NCBI RefSeq assembly: GCF_029255145.1
Contig: NZ_JAPUVQ010000016.1
Location: 23,059-87,058, forward strand
From: Accumulibacter sp003538495
Lineage (GTDB): Bacteria; Pseudomonadota; Gammaproteobacteria; Burkholderiales; Rhodocyclaceae
DNA length: 64,000 nucleotides
Direction of reading: 5' to 3'
How positions within the stretch are numbered: the first letter of the stretch is position 1; every line of letters begins with the position of its first letter. Position numbers and translations under genes: made by a program. Positions 45,100-53,129 of this stretch are shown one piece after another. The notes beneath the pieces were generated by a model, which saw only the letters and a program-made list of their open reading frames with translations, was not told the origin of the DNA and made no database searches.

Positions 45100-45527
45100 T
45101 CTTCTCTCCCGCTATCCACCTGGCACGAAAAAAAACAGCACGCGGCGTCGCGTCGCGCTCCTGCCGCCTGCCACAACGCCTGCCGATACGACGCCACTCC
45201 TACGGCAATTGTGGCCCAGCACGGCACTCCCCTGCGCCAACCATTTCACATTACGGCATACAAGCACAAGGCGACAGCGACAGGCCGATCCCCCGGTGTC
45301 AAGAGAGAAGCGCTGTAACTATAAGCAACATTTATTCCCAAGGGTGGACGAATTTGCCTGCTCTCGTTCAAGCGGGATTCGCCTTTGTCCCGCCGCTGCC
45401 AGCGGGCGCCCATTTCAGGACCTTCCGACAGATCTTACGATCCCGCGCGAGCATCCGTGGCACCCGACCGACGGGGCGAAGCGCTGCAGATTGTCTCTGT
45501 GACAGCTCGCCTTGCCGTCACCCCTGC
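45100..45527. other. 428-bp non-coding region upstream of the giant gene, AT-rich centre
   Basis: No credible gene was seen on either strand. The stretch about 45236-45362 is distinctly less GC-rich than its surroundings and is the likely place for promoter and operator sites of the giant operon. A TTGACA hexamer reads on the minus strand at 45297-45302, but I could not find a convincing -10 at 16-18 bp, so no promoter is claimed. An A8 run (T8 on the minus strand) lies at 45128-45135 without a proper hairpin before it. Confidence 0.5.
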
Positions 45528-46223
45528 TCAGGGCGAGTCCGGGTGTCCGCCTGGACGGTCCCGTCCCTTGAGCAGCAAACCGAGCAACAAGGCGACGACC
45601 GCGAAGGCCAAGCCGGTGACCAGCGTGAACACCACGACGGCCAGCGGCGCGGCCAGCAGCCAGGGCAGCGCGGTATCGTGATTGTCGGCACTCGAGAAAA
45701 CGCGCTGGAAGGCAAGCTGCGCCGCCAGGTAGCCGAGAGGCACTGCGCAAGCCGCCGCGACGACCAGCTGCAGCAGCCAACGGCCAAGGTTCGAAGGCGC
45801 TTTCCCCGCATGCCCAGAGGCGCGTCGCCAGCGAACGAGCAGCAGCGCCAGGCCGCACAGCAGCAGACCGCCGACGGCCAGCAGCAGCGGCAACAGCCAA
45901 CGCTCGACGCGCCCGACCCAGGCCAGATCCCGAGTTGGCGTGGACGCCGACCCGGACTCCGTCGCCTGGGCAACTGCCGTTCGCGCGGCGGGCAACGATC
46001 CGCCGCGACTGCGGCCTTGCTCCGCACCTTCGCAGCGCTCGTCGCCGGGCGGTCGAATCGTCCGCGCCGCTGCCGGGCACGGCCCATCGACGACGTGGCG
46101 CACACCGTTCACTTCGCAGATCGCGGCGTTGCGCAGCCGGCATTCCTGCGCGGGGTTCGGCACGTCGGCCCGGCAGACCCCAAAGGCAAGAAACGAGGAT
46201 AGCAGCCAGCGGACGAGACGCAC
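45528..46223 (-). CDS. Hypothetical membrane protein with signal peptide
   Basis: 231 residues from a GTG at 46223 that has GGAG 9 nt upstream; a GTG at 46259 in the same frame is an alternative. The start looks like a signal peptide (RLVRWLLSSFLAFGVCRA). A cysteine-containing extracytoplasmic segment follows (QECRLRNAAICEVNGVRHVVDGPC). Then come a low-complexity linker and three hydrophobic segments (LLPLLLAVGGLLLCGLALLLV, LLQLVVAAACAVPLGYLAA, LAVVVFTLVTGLAFAVVALL), and a basic tail. I do not recognise the family. It starts 131 bp after the sapC-like stop on the same strand and lies upstream of the giant surface-protein gene. Association with that system is possible from position only. Confidence 0.6.
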   Translation of the reverse strand: MRLVRWLLSSFLAFGVCRADVPNPAQECRLRNAAICEVNGVRHVVDGPCPAAARTIRPPGDERCEGAEQGRSRGGSLPAARTAVAQATESGSASTPTRDLAWVGRVERWLLPLLLAVGGLLLCGLALLLVRWRRASGHAGKAPSNLGRWLLQLVVAAACAVPLGYLAAQLAFQRVFSSADNHDTALPWLLAAPLAVVVFTLVTGLAFAVVALLLGLLLKGRDRPGGHPDSP

Positions 46224-46353
46224 CGCGAGTCGCTCCGGAACGATGGTCCCGACCTTCACCCGGCCAGAGCTCGTTCCGCCGAACAAGTCGAAAGCCCCCG
46301 CCAGGGCGCGATCGATGGTCGTATCGTCGGCAGCGAGCAGTCGCCCGGCGATC

Positions 46354-47109
46354 TCAAACAGCCCCCTCTGCCGCAGGCTGCTCGGCGAGCGTGCCGAGCA
46401 GCCGGTCCTTGACCTCGTTGAAGTTGCGCAGCGAAGCGAGGTGCACGTAGAGCAGTTCGAGTTCGTCGTTCCTGGCCATCTGCTGCAAGGTCTCGCCGTC
46501 GAGCGCCCGCAGCTTGTCGCGACTGACGACCATGAAGCCGCCGAGCGACAGTGCCTCGCCCTTCGGCGTCGTGACCGTCGCCTGCATCGGCTCAAGCAGC
46601 CCCAAGTCCTTGATGTGGCTGCCGAACAGGCGCGTGCGCTCGAAATGCGCCTGGTACTCCTGCAGGAACTCTAGCACCTTGGTCACGTAGGGCGTCGGCT
46701 CGGCGTCGTCGCCGAACAGTGCGCTGCCACGACCTTCGCGGTTGAAGCCGGGGTGCGATTCGTCAATGCACAGCGTCAGCGACTTGCCGTCGGCGCTGGA
46801 CGCGAAGACGAACGGGTAGCGGCGGATGAACGCCGGAATGTAGTCGGCCTTCCAGCGCAAATCGGCCGACAGATAGAGATTCTGCTCGTTGCGCACGCCG
46901 AGCACTGCCGCCGGCATCAGGTCGTCACCCTGGGCGGTGAACACGATCGCGTACTCGGCTGCCGCACGCGGGAACTCGATGGCCATCAGCGGCACCGCAT
47001 TGATGCCGGCGCAGAAGGCGTAGCTGTCGTTCGTCTCGACGGACGCCCCGGCGTGGCGGGTGGTCGACACGGGCACGGCGGATTCATAGATCAGCAGCTG
47101 CTTGGACAC
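46354..47109 (-). CDS. SapC family protein
   Basis: 251 residues from a GTG at 47109 with AGGAG 9 nt upstream; the open frame extends further but without a credible site. The sequence pattern fits the SapC family: N-terminal SKQLLIYESAVPVSTTRHAG, then AAEYAIVFTAQGDDLMPAAVLG, LRWKADYIPAFIRRYPFVFA and the C-terminal GFMVVSRDKLRALDGETLQQM. The length is usual. SapC proteins are named from the Campylobacter S-layer locus, but their exact function is not established and many genomes carry them away from S-layer genes. Here it lies two genes upstream of a giant surface protein, which fits a cell-surface theme. No signal peptide is apparent. Confidence 0.83.
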   Translation of the reverse strand: MSKQLLIYESAVPVSTTRHAGASVETNDSYAFCAGINAVPLMAIEFPRAAAEYAIVFTAQGDDLMPAAVLGVRNEQNLYLSADLRWKADYIPAFIRRYPFVFASSADGKSLTLCIDESHPGFNREGRGSALFGDDAEPTPYVTKVLEFLQEYQAHFERTRLFGSHIKDLGLLEPMQATVTTPKGEALSLGGFMVVSRDKLRALDGETLQQMARNDELELLYVHLASLRNFNEVKDRLLGTLAEQPAAEGAV

Positions 47110-47291
47110 GGACCGGATCTCCTCATCGGTGTCGGCATGCGGCGCACGCCATGATGCGTTTATAGCCGGTGCGCAGACGGTGTCAAGTGCTTCCAGCGGG
47201 AAGGTCCGGCTCTGTTCCGGAAGCCCCGCCAGCCAATCGACCCGCACGGCGGATCGCCGCTGCCCAGGACATGGTGCCAGGCAACGCCCGC

Positions 47292-48239
47292 TCAAAGCTG
47301 ATACTCCTCCCCCGGTGGTGCGCCGGCGATCGCCATGTCAACCGCTTTCCTGGTCAGCTGCGGCGCAAAAAGTTCGATGAAATCGTATTCGTAGCGACGG
47401 ATGTGGTTGCCGCGGCGCAGGCCGATGCGGGTGGTGTTCGAGCCGAAGAGATGCTCGGCGGGCAGCGCCTGCAGGCCGGCGTCGCGGGCCGGGTCGAAGG
47501 CCATGCTGGCGATGATCCCGAGGCCCAGGCCGAGGCTGACGTAGGTCTTGATGACGTCGGCGTCGATGGCGGTGAGCACCACGTTGGGCGTCACTTGCGC
47601 CAGCTCGAATGCCTTGTTGATCCGCGAGCGACCGGCGAACGCCGAGTCGTAGGTGATCAACGGCCAGCGCGCCAGGGCCGCCAGCGACAAGCGGGTCTCG
47701 CCGAGAATCGGATGCCCGTCGGGGGCGATCACGCAGTGCACCCACTGGTAGCAGGGCAGCATCAAGAGCTGCGGGTACTGGTCGAGCGCTTCGGTGGCGA
47801 TGGCGATGTCGGCCTCGCCTTTCAACGCCCATTCGGCGATCTGCGTCGGATGCCCCTGGCGCAGCGACAGGCGGACCCTGGGATGCCGGTCGACGAAGTT
47901 CTTGACCACGCCGGGCAAGGCGTAGCGCGCCTGCGTGTGCGTGGTGGCAATGACCAGACTGCCCGAGTCGCCACCGGCGTACTCCTCACCGACGCGCCGG
48001 ATGTTCTCGGCATCGCGCAGGATGCGCTCGGCGATTTCGAGTACCGCCCTGCCCGGCTCGGTGACCGCCGTCAGGCGTTTGCCGCTGCGCTCGAAAACGG
48101 ACACCCCGAGTTCGTCTTCGAGCAGTTTGATTTGCTTGGAAATCCCCGGCTGCGAGGTGTAGAGCACAGCCGCTGCGTCCGAGACATTGAGCCCGCGGCG
48201 CGCCACTTCGACGAGATAGCGCAGTTGCTGGAGTTTCAT
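47292..48239 (-). CDS. cysB: LysR-type transcriptional regulator CysB
   Basis: 315 residues. The N-terminal winged HTH (MKLQQLRYLVEVARRGLNVS, then AAAVLYTSQPGISKQIKLLE) is typical of CysB. The effector domain contains ATTHTQARYALPGVV, and the LTAIDADVIKTYVSLGLGLG segment near the C-terminus is also characteristic of CysB/Cbl. CysB activates sulfate-assimilation genes when N-acetylserine/O-acetylserine signals cysteine shortage. The gene diverges from the TauE-like permease and the cys operon across a 98-bp region with an inverted repeat, the expected layout for autoregulation plus activation. Confidence 0.93.
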   Translation of the reverse strand: MKLQQLRYLVEVARRGLNVSDAAAVLYTSQPGISKQIKLLEDELGVSVFERSGKRLTAVTEPGRAVLEIAERILRDAENIRRVGEEYAGGDSGSLVIATTHTQARYALPGVVKNFVDRHPRVRLSLRQGHPTQIAEWALKGEADIAIATEALDQYPQLLMLPCYQWVHCVIAPDGHPILGETRLSLAALARWPLITYDSAFAGRSRINKAFELAQVTPNVVLTAIDADVIKTYVSLGLGLGIIASMAFDPARDAGLQALPAEHLFGSNTTRIGLRRGNHIRRYEYDFIELFAPQLTRKAVDMAIAGAPPGEEYQL

Positions 48240-48265
48240 TCTCGCCCTTAATCGCCATTGGTTAT

Positions 48266-48287
48266 AAGAATCTAACTGAATATTCTT
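48266..48287. promoter_or_regulatory. Candidate CysB binding site between cysB and the cys operon
   Basis: A perfect 6-bp inverted repeat with a 10-bp spacer, AAGAAT-N10-ATTCTT, sits in the AT-rich divergent intergenic region. LysR-type regulators usually bind imperfect dyads of this kind. Assignment to CysB rests on position. Confidence 0.5.
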
Positions 48288-48346
48288 TTTCGATCAAATC
48301 GGGGGCTGCTACCATTCGCGCTCCTTTTCGCTGTGGCGTGTCACTC

Positions 48347-49123
48347 ATGGACTGGATGTTCACCTTGTCGGGTTTTGTCGTCGGCGCCATCGTCGGTCTT
48401 ACCGGCGTTGGCGGCGGCTCGCTGATGACGCCGCTGCTGGTGCTGGTCTTCGGCATCCACCCGGCGACGGCGGTCGGCACCGACCTGCTCTACGCGGCGA
48501 TCACCAAGGCCGGCGGCACCGTGGTGCACGCCCGAAAGGGGCACGTCGACTGGCGCGTCACCCGGCTGCTGGCGACCGGCAGCATCCCGGCGGCGGCGCT
48601 GACGATCTGGGCGCTGTCGTTCCTGCCCAAGCAGAGCGCCGAGGTCTCGCACATCATGTCGGTCTCGCTGGGCGTCGCCCTGCTGCTTACCGCGTGCTCG
48701 ATCATTTTCCGCCACAAGCTGCAGGACCATGCGCTGGCGCACGCCGGCGACAGCGCGCACACGCAGTTGCGGGCGCCGATCACCATCGCTTTTGGCGCAC
48801 TGCTCGGCGTCCTGGTGACCGTCTCGTCGGTCGGCGCCGGGGCACTCGGTGTCGCCGTGCTCTTTTATCTTTACCCGCGGCTGCCGACGATCCGCATCAT
48901 CGGCAGCGACGTCGCGCACGCGGTGCCGCTGACGTTGGTCGCTGGCCTCGGACACTGGCTGCTCGGAAGCGTCAACTGGACGCTGCTCGGCAGCCTGCTG
49001 CTCGGTTCGCTGCCCGGGATCTGGCTCGGCAGCCATGCCTCGGCCAGGGTTCCCGACCGCATTCTCCGCCCGATCCTGGCGTTCATGCTGGTCTTGATCG
49101 GCGGCAAGCTGATCGCCCAGTAG
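48347..49123 (+). CDS. TauE/SafE-family permease (sulfite/sulfate-linked transporter)
   Basis: 258 residues from ATG at 48347 (a GTG at 48338 is the alternative). The protein is almost entirely hydrophobic with about eight membrane segments and the TauE/SafE repeat signatures (VVGAIVGLTGVGGGSLMTPLL in the first half; ALLGVLVTVSSVGAGALGVAVL in the second). Members export sulfite, sulfoacetate or related anions, or import sulfate-like anions. Being the first gene of the sulfate-reduction operon and divergent from cysB, it probably moves an inorganic sulfur anion. Direction cannot be told from sequence. It may substitute for a CysTWA sulfate importer, which is absent from this window. Confidence 0.88.
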   Translation: MDWMFTLSGFVVGAIVGLTGVGGGSLMTPLLVLVFGIHPATAVGTDLLYAAITKAGGTVVHARKGHVDWRVTRLLATGSIPAAALTIWALSFLPKQSAEVSHIMSVSLGVALLLTACSIIFRHKLQDHALAHAGDSAHTQLRAPITIAFGALLGVLVTVSSVGAGALGVAVLFYLYPRLPTIRIIGSDVAHAVPLTLVAGLGHWLLGSVNWTLLGSLLLGSLPGIWLGSHASARVPDRILRPILAFMLVLIGGKLIAQ

Positions 49124-49190
49124 CGAGCCGACGGCCCCACCCCGGCCACGGCGCAGCCAGAGCCTCATCCATCAATAACAGGAGCGACCC

Positions 49191-50900
49191 ATGTATCGCT
49201 ACGACCGTACCGACCAACAACTGATCGACGAGCGCGTCAAGCAGTATCGCGGGCAGATCGCACGCCATCTGGCCGGCGAACTCTCGGAGGACGAACTGCG
49301 TCCGCTGCGCCTGCAGAACGGCCTCTACATCCAGCGCCACGGCCCGATGCTGCGCATCGCCATCCCCTACGGGATGCTCTCGTCGGCGCAGCTGCGCAAG
49401 CTGGCCGAGATCTCGCGCCGCTACGACCGCGCGGTCGGACACTTCACGACGCGCCAGAACATGCAGCTCAACTGGCCGCAGTTCGAGGAGACGCCGGAGA
49501 TCCTCGCCGAACTGGCAAGCGTCGAGATGCACGCCGTACAGACCTCGGGCAATTGCGTCCGCAACATCACCACCGACCACTTCGCCGGCGTCGCCCCGGA
49601 CGAACTGGAGGACCCGCGCCCGTACTGCGAGCTGCTGCGCCAGTGGTCGACCTTCCATCCCGAGTTCGCATTCCTGCCGCGCAAGTTCAAGATCGCGGTC
49701 AATGCGGCGGCGGCGGATCGCGCGGTGATCCGCGCGCACGACATCGGCCTCGACCTGGTCAGCGACGAACGTGGCGAAACCGGCTTCCGGGTCTTCGTCG
49801 GTGGCGGCCTCGGGCGCACGCCGATCCTCGGCAAGCCGATCCGCGACTTCCTGCCACGCCGGCATCTGCTCTCGTACCTCGACGCCATCCTGCGGCTGTA
49901 CAACCGCTACGGCCGCCGCGACAACATGTACAAGGCGCGCATCAAGATCCTCGTGCAGGCGCTCGGCGCCGAGGAGTTCGCGCGCCAGGTCGAAGCCGAG
50001 TGGGCGCACCTGCGCGACGGCGAGACGACGGTCACCGACGCCGAGTTCGCGCGCCTTGCCGACCATTTCGCGCCACCGGCCTGGCTGACGCTGCCGGCTG
50101 AAGACCCGGCGCATGCCGCGCGCCTGCACACCGACAAGGCTTTCGCCAACTGGGTCAGGCGTTGCGTGCATGCCCACAGGACGCCGGGCTACGCCGCCGT
50201 GACGCTGTCGCTGAAGGCGCCTGGAGTCAATCCCGGCGACATCACCGAGCAGCAGATGATCGCCGTCGCCGACCTCGCCGATCGCTTCAGCTTCGGCGAG
50301 CTGCGCGTCAGCCACGAGCAGAACGTGGTGCTTGCCGACGTCGAACAGCGCGATTTGTACGAAGTCTGGCAAATCGCCCGCAGCCACCGCCTGGCGACGG
50401 CCAACATCGGTCTGCTGACCGACATGATCTGCTGCCCGGGCGGCGACCTGTGCGCGCTGGCCAACGCCCGCTCGCTGCCGATCGCCGCGGCGGTACACGA
50501 CCGGTTCGACAACCTCGACTACCTGTACGACATCGGCGACATTTCGCTCAACATCTCGGGCTGCATGAACTCCTGCGGCCACCACCACGTCGCCAACATC
50601 GGCATTCTCGGCGTCGACAAGAACGACGAGGAGTGGTACCAGATCACCGTCGGCGGCCAGCAGGGCAACGCCGCGGCGATCGGCAAGGTGATCGGCCCGT
50701 CGTTCTACGCGCAGGAAGTGCCGGAGGTCATCGAAGCCTTGATCACGGTCTATCTCGAACAGCGAACCGCCAGCGAGCGCTTCATCGACACCTGGCAGCG
50801 GCTCGGCGCCGAGCCGTTCAAGGCCCGCGCCTACGCCGGCCGCGACCGTCGCCGTACCGCCAAGGTCGCGCCAACAGAAAAGGAAGTGGTCAATGCCTAG
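49191..50900 (+). CDS. cysI: Sulfite (or nitrite/sulfite) reductase hemoprotein
   Basis: 569 residues. Siroheme/4Fe-4S ligands are present in the classical pattern C415-x5-C421 (CPGGDLC) and C458-x3-C462 (GCMNSCGHHH). The first half carries the siroheme-side motifs FTTRQNMQLNW and QTSGNCVRNITTD. It reduces sulfite to sulfide in the cytoplasm. A cysJ flavoprotein is not in the cluster, so electrons presumably come from ferredoxin or the DUF934 partner. RBS AGGAG precedes ATG. The stop overlaps the DUF934 start by 8 bp, so the two products are probably made in coupled fashion. The family also includes nitrite reductases, but the cys context decides for sulfite. Confidence 0.92.
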   Translation: MYRYDRTDQQLIDERVKQYRGQIARHLAGELSEDELRPLRLQNGLYIQRHGPMLRIAIPYGMLSSAQLRKLAEISRRYDRAVGHFTTRQNMQLNWPQFEETPEILAELASVEMHAVQTSGNCVRNITTDHFAGVAPDELEDPRPYCELLRQWSTFHPEFAFLPRKFKIAVNAAAADRAVIRAHDIGLDLVSDERGETGFRVFVGGGLGRTPILGKPIRDFLPRRHLLSYLDAILRLYNRYGRRDNMYKARIKILVQALGAEEFARQVEAEWAHLRDGETTVTDAEFARLADHFAPPAWLTLPAEDPAHAARLHTDKAFANWVRRCVHAHRTPGYAAVTLSLKAPGVNPGDITEQQMIAVADLADRFSFGELRVSHEQNVVLADVEQRDLYEVWQIARSHRLATANIGLLTDMICCPGGDLCALANARSLPIAAAVHDRFDNLDYLYDIGDISLNISGCMNSCGHHHVANIGILGVDKNDEEWYQITVGGQQGNAAAIGKVIGPSFYAQEVPEVIEALITVYLEQRTASERFIDTWQRLGAEPFKARAYAGRDRRRTAKVAPTEKEVVNA

Positions 50901-51414
50901 GATCATCAGGAACGAGCAGATCGTCGACGACAACTGGCAGGTGCTGACGCTCGCCGAAGGCGAAACGCCCGCGTCGGTCGCCCTGCCCGCCGAACCGGTG
51001 CTGCTGCCGCTGTCGGTGTGGCTGGCGCGCCGGGACGAGGTCGTCGCCGCGCACCGGCAACTCGGCGTCTGGCTGGACAGCGACCAGGGCCCCGAAAAAC
51101 TGGCCGACGACATCGACCGTCTGGCGGTGATCGGCGTCAATTTCCCGAAGTTTACCGACGGTCGCAGCTACTCGACCGCCCGCCTGCTGCGCGAGCGCTA
51201 TCGCTACACGGGCGAAATCCGGGCGCTTGGCGACGTCCTGCAGGATCAGCTGTTCTACATGCGCCGCTGCGGCATCGACGCCTTCGCGCTGCGCGCCGAC
51301 AAGGACATTGAGCAGGCACTGGCCGGCTTGCGCGTCTTCAGCGACAGCTACCAGGCGGCGGTCGACCAGCCGCAACCGTTTTTCCGCCGGCGCGGCGCAC
51401 AGGAGGCGGCATGA
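50893..51414 (+). CDS. DUF934 family protein, sulfite reduction partner
   Basis: 173 residues. It matches the DUF934 family (typical SVWLARRDEVVAAHRQLGVW, NFPKFTDGRSYSTARLLRER, GDVLQDQLFYMRRCGIDAFA). The family is almost always encoded between cysI and cysH in betaproteobacteria and is annotated as a probable oxidoreductase or accessory factor of sulfite reduction. No cofactor motif is evident. It overlaps cysI by 8 bp and cysH by 4 bp (ATGA). Confidence 0.9.
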   Translation: MPRIIRNEQIVDDNWQVLTLAEGETPASVALPAEPVLLPLSVWLARRDEVVAAHRQLGVWLDSDQGPEKLADDIDRLAVIGVNFPKFTDGRSYSTARLLRERYRYTGEIRALGDVLQDQLFYMRRCGIDAFALRADKDIEQALAGLRVFSDSYQAAVDQPQPFFRRRGAQEAA

Positions 51415-52142
51415 GCGTGCACGTCAATCTCGACGACCAGGCGCTGCTCACCGCGGTCGCCACCAAGGTCGACGCGGCGCGCCGCCTGCTGCGCGAGATC
51501 GCCGACGACTTCTCGCCGGCGGCCTTTGCCAGCAGCCTCGGCGCCGAGGACATGGTGCTGACCCATCTGATCGTCCGCGACCGCCTGGACATCGAGATCT
51601 TCTCGCTCGACACCGGTCGCCTGCCGGTCGAAACCTACGACCTGATCGCCAGGCTGCAGCGCCACTACGGCCTCAAGCTGCGCTTGTACTATCCGCGCCA
51701 CGAACTACTCGAAGCGTGGACCCGCGAGCACGGCATCAACGCCTTCTACGAGTCGGTGGAACTGCGCAAGGGCTGCTGCCACATCCGCAAGGTCGAACCG
51801 CTGCAGCGCGCGCTGGCCGGCCGCAAGGCCTGGATCACCGGCATGCGTGCGCAGCAGTCGGCGACCCGCGAAGGCTTGCCGATCCGCAGTTTCGACGCCG
51901 GCAGCGGCGATCGCGGTCTGGAAAAATTCAACCCGCTCAGCGCCTGGAGCGAGCGCGAAGTGTGGGCCTACCTCAAGCTCAACCAGGTGCCGTACAACGC
52001 GCTGCACGACAAGTTCTACCCGAGCATCGGCTGCGCGCCGTGTACCCGGCCGGTAACGCCGGGCGAAGACGTCCGTTCCGGCCGCTGGTGGTGGGAAAAT
52101 CCGGAATCGAAGGAATGTGGCCTGCACGTCCGGCACGCCTGA
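51411..52142 (+). CDS. cysH: Phosphoadenylyl/adenylyl-sulfate reductase (APS-type, 4Fe-4S)
   Basis: 243 residues. The PAPS-reductase-type nucleotide-binding start (FASSLGAEDMVLTHLI) and the catalytic C-terminal cysteine KECGLH (Cys236) are present. The two cysteine pairs C122-C123 (KGCCHIRK) and C208/C211 (GCAPCTR) would bind a 4Fe-4S cluster, which marks the adenosine-5'-phosphosulfate-using branch rather than the PAPS-using enterobacterial enzyme. That fits the absence of cysC or a CysC domain on CysN here. The product is sulfite for CysI; thioredoxin or glutaredoxin is the usual reductant. Confidence 0.93.
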   Translation: MSVHVNLDDQALLTAVATKVDAARRLLREIADDFSPAAFASSLGAEDMVLTHLIVRDRLDIEIFSLDTGRLPVETYDLIARLQRHYGLKLRLYYPRHELLEAWTREHGINAFYESVELRKGCCHIRKVEPLQRALAGRKAWITGMRAQQSATREGLPIRSFDAGSGDRGLEKFNPLSAWSEREVWAYLKLNQVPYNALHDKFYPSIGCAPCTRPVTPGEDVRSGRWWWENPESKECGLHVRHA

Positions 52143-52208
52143 AAACCGGACGATTAATCGACGAACGAAACACGACATGAATCACTACACGAATCACACG
52201 GGTCAATC

Positions 52209-53129
52209 ATGAGCACCGCAGCACTCTCCAGCGTCACCCTTTCCCACCTCGACTGGCTTGAGTCCGAGGCGATCCACATCATGCGCGAGGTCGCCGGCCA
52301 GTGCAGCAACCCGGTGCTGCTGTTCTCCGGCGGCAAGGACTCGATCTGCATGCTGCGCATCGCCGAGAAGGCTTTCCGGCCGGGCCGCTTTCCGTTCCCG
52401 CTGATGCACATCGACACCGGCCACAACTACCGGGAAGTCACCGATTTTCGCGACCGGCGCGCCGCCGAACTCGGCGAGCGGCTGATCGTTCGCTCGCTCG
52501 AGGATTCGATGGCGCGCGGAACGGTGGTCCTCAAGTCGGCCGACGAACCGCGCAACAAGCACCAGTCGGTGACCCTGCTCGAAGCGATCGAGGAATTCGG
52601 TTTCGACGCCTGCCTGGGCGGCGCGCGCCGCGACGAGGAGAAGGCACGCGCCAAGGAACGTATCTTTTCGTTCCGCGACGAATTCGGCCAGTGGGACCCG
52701 AAGAACCAGCGACCCGAACTGTGGGACCTGTACAACGCCCGCAGCTTCAAGGGCGAAAACATGCGCGTCTTCCCGATCTCGAACTGGACCGAGATCGACG
52801 TCTGGCAGTACATCGAGCGCGAGCAGCTGGCCCTGCCGTCAATCTACTTCGCCCACCGCCGCCCGATCGTGCGCCGCGCCGGCGGCCTGCTGCCGGTCAC
52901 CGCGGTGACGCCAGTCAGGGCCGGCGACACCGTCGAGCAGCTGATGGTCCGCTTTCGCACCGTCGGCGACATCACCTGCACCGCGCCGGTCGAGTCCGAC
53001 GCCGACAGCGTCGCGGCGATCATCGCCGAAACGGCGATCACCACGATCACCGAACGCGGCGCGACCCGCCTCGACGACCAGACCTCGGACGCGTCGATGG
53101 AACAACGCAAGAAGGAAGGCTATTTCTGA
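52209..53129 (+). CDS. cysD: Sulfate adenylyltransferase subunit 2
   Basis: 306 residues, full length. The PP-loop ATP pyrophosphatase motif SGGKDS lies at 40-45. Downstream blocks PLMHIDTGHNYREVTDFRD, GARRDEEKARAKERIFSFRD and YIEREQLALPSIYFAHRR are typical of CysD. With CysN it makes APS from ATP and sulfate, the activation step upstream of CysH. A 66-bp gap separates it from cysH. Its stop overlaps the cysN start (TGATG). Confidence 0.95.
   Translation: MSTAALSSVTLSHLDWLESEAIHIMREVAGQCSNPVLLFSGGKDSICMLRIAEKAFRPGRFPFPLMHIDTGHNYREVTDFRDRRAAELGERLIVRSLEDSMARGTVVLKSADEPRNKHQSVTLLEAIEEFGFDACLGGARRDEEKARAKERIFSFRDEFGQWDPKNQRPELWDLYNARSFKGENMRVFPISNWTEIDVWQYIEREQLALPSIYFAHRRPIVRRAGGLLPVTAVTPVRAGDTVEQLMVRFRTVGDITCTAPVESDADSVAAIIAETAITTITERGATRLDDQTSDASMEQRKKEGYF

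Noticed and set aside
45117..45136. TGGCACG at 45121 considered as a sigma-54 (-24) element
   Set aside because: It reads on the plus strand, away from the giant gene, and has no TTGC at -12.
46354..47295. Longer sapC reading frame starting at 47295
   Set aside because: The extra 62 codons lack family similarity and an SD; GTG at 47109 has AGGAG at the right distance.
49083..51140. 685-codon minus-strand open frame opposite cysI
   Set aside because: cysI on the plus strand has the complete siroheme/4Fe-4S motifs; the antisense frame has no family features.
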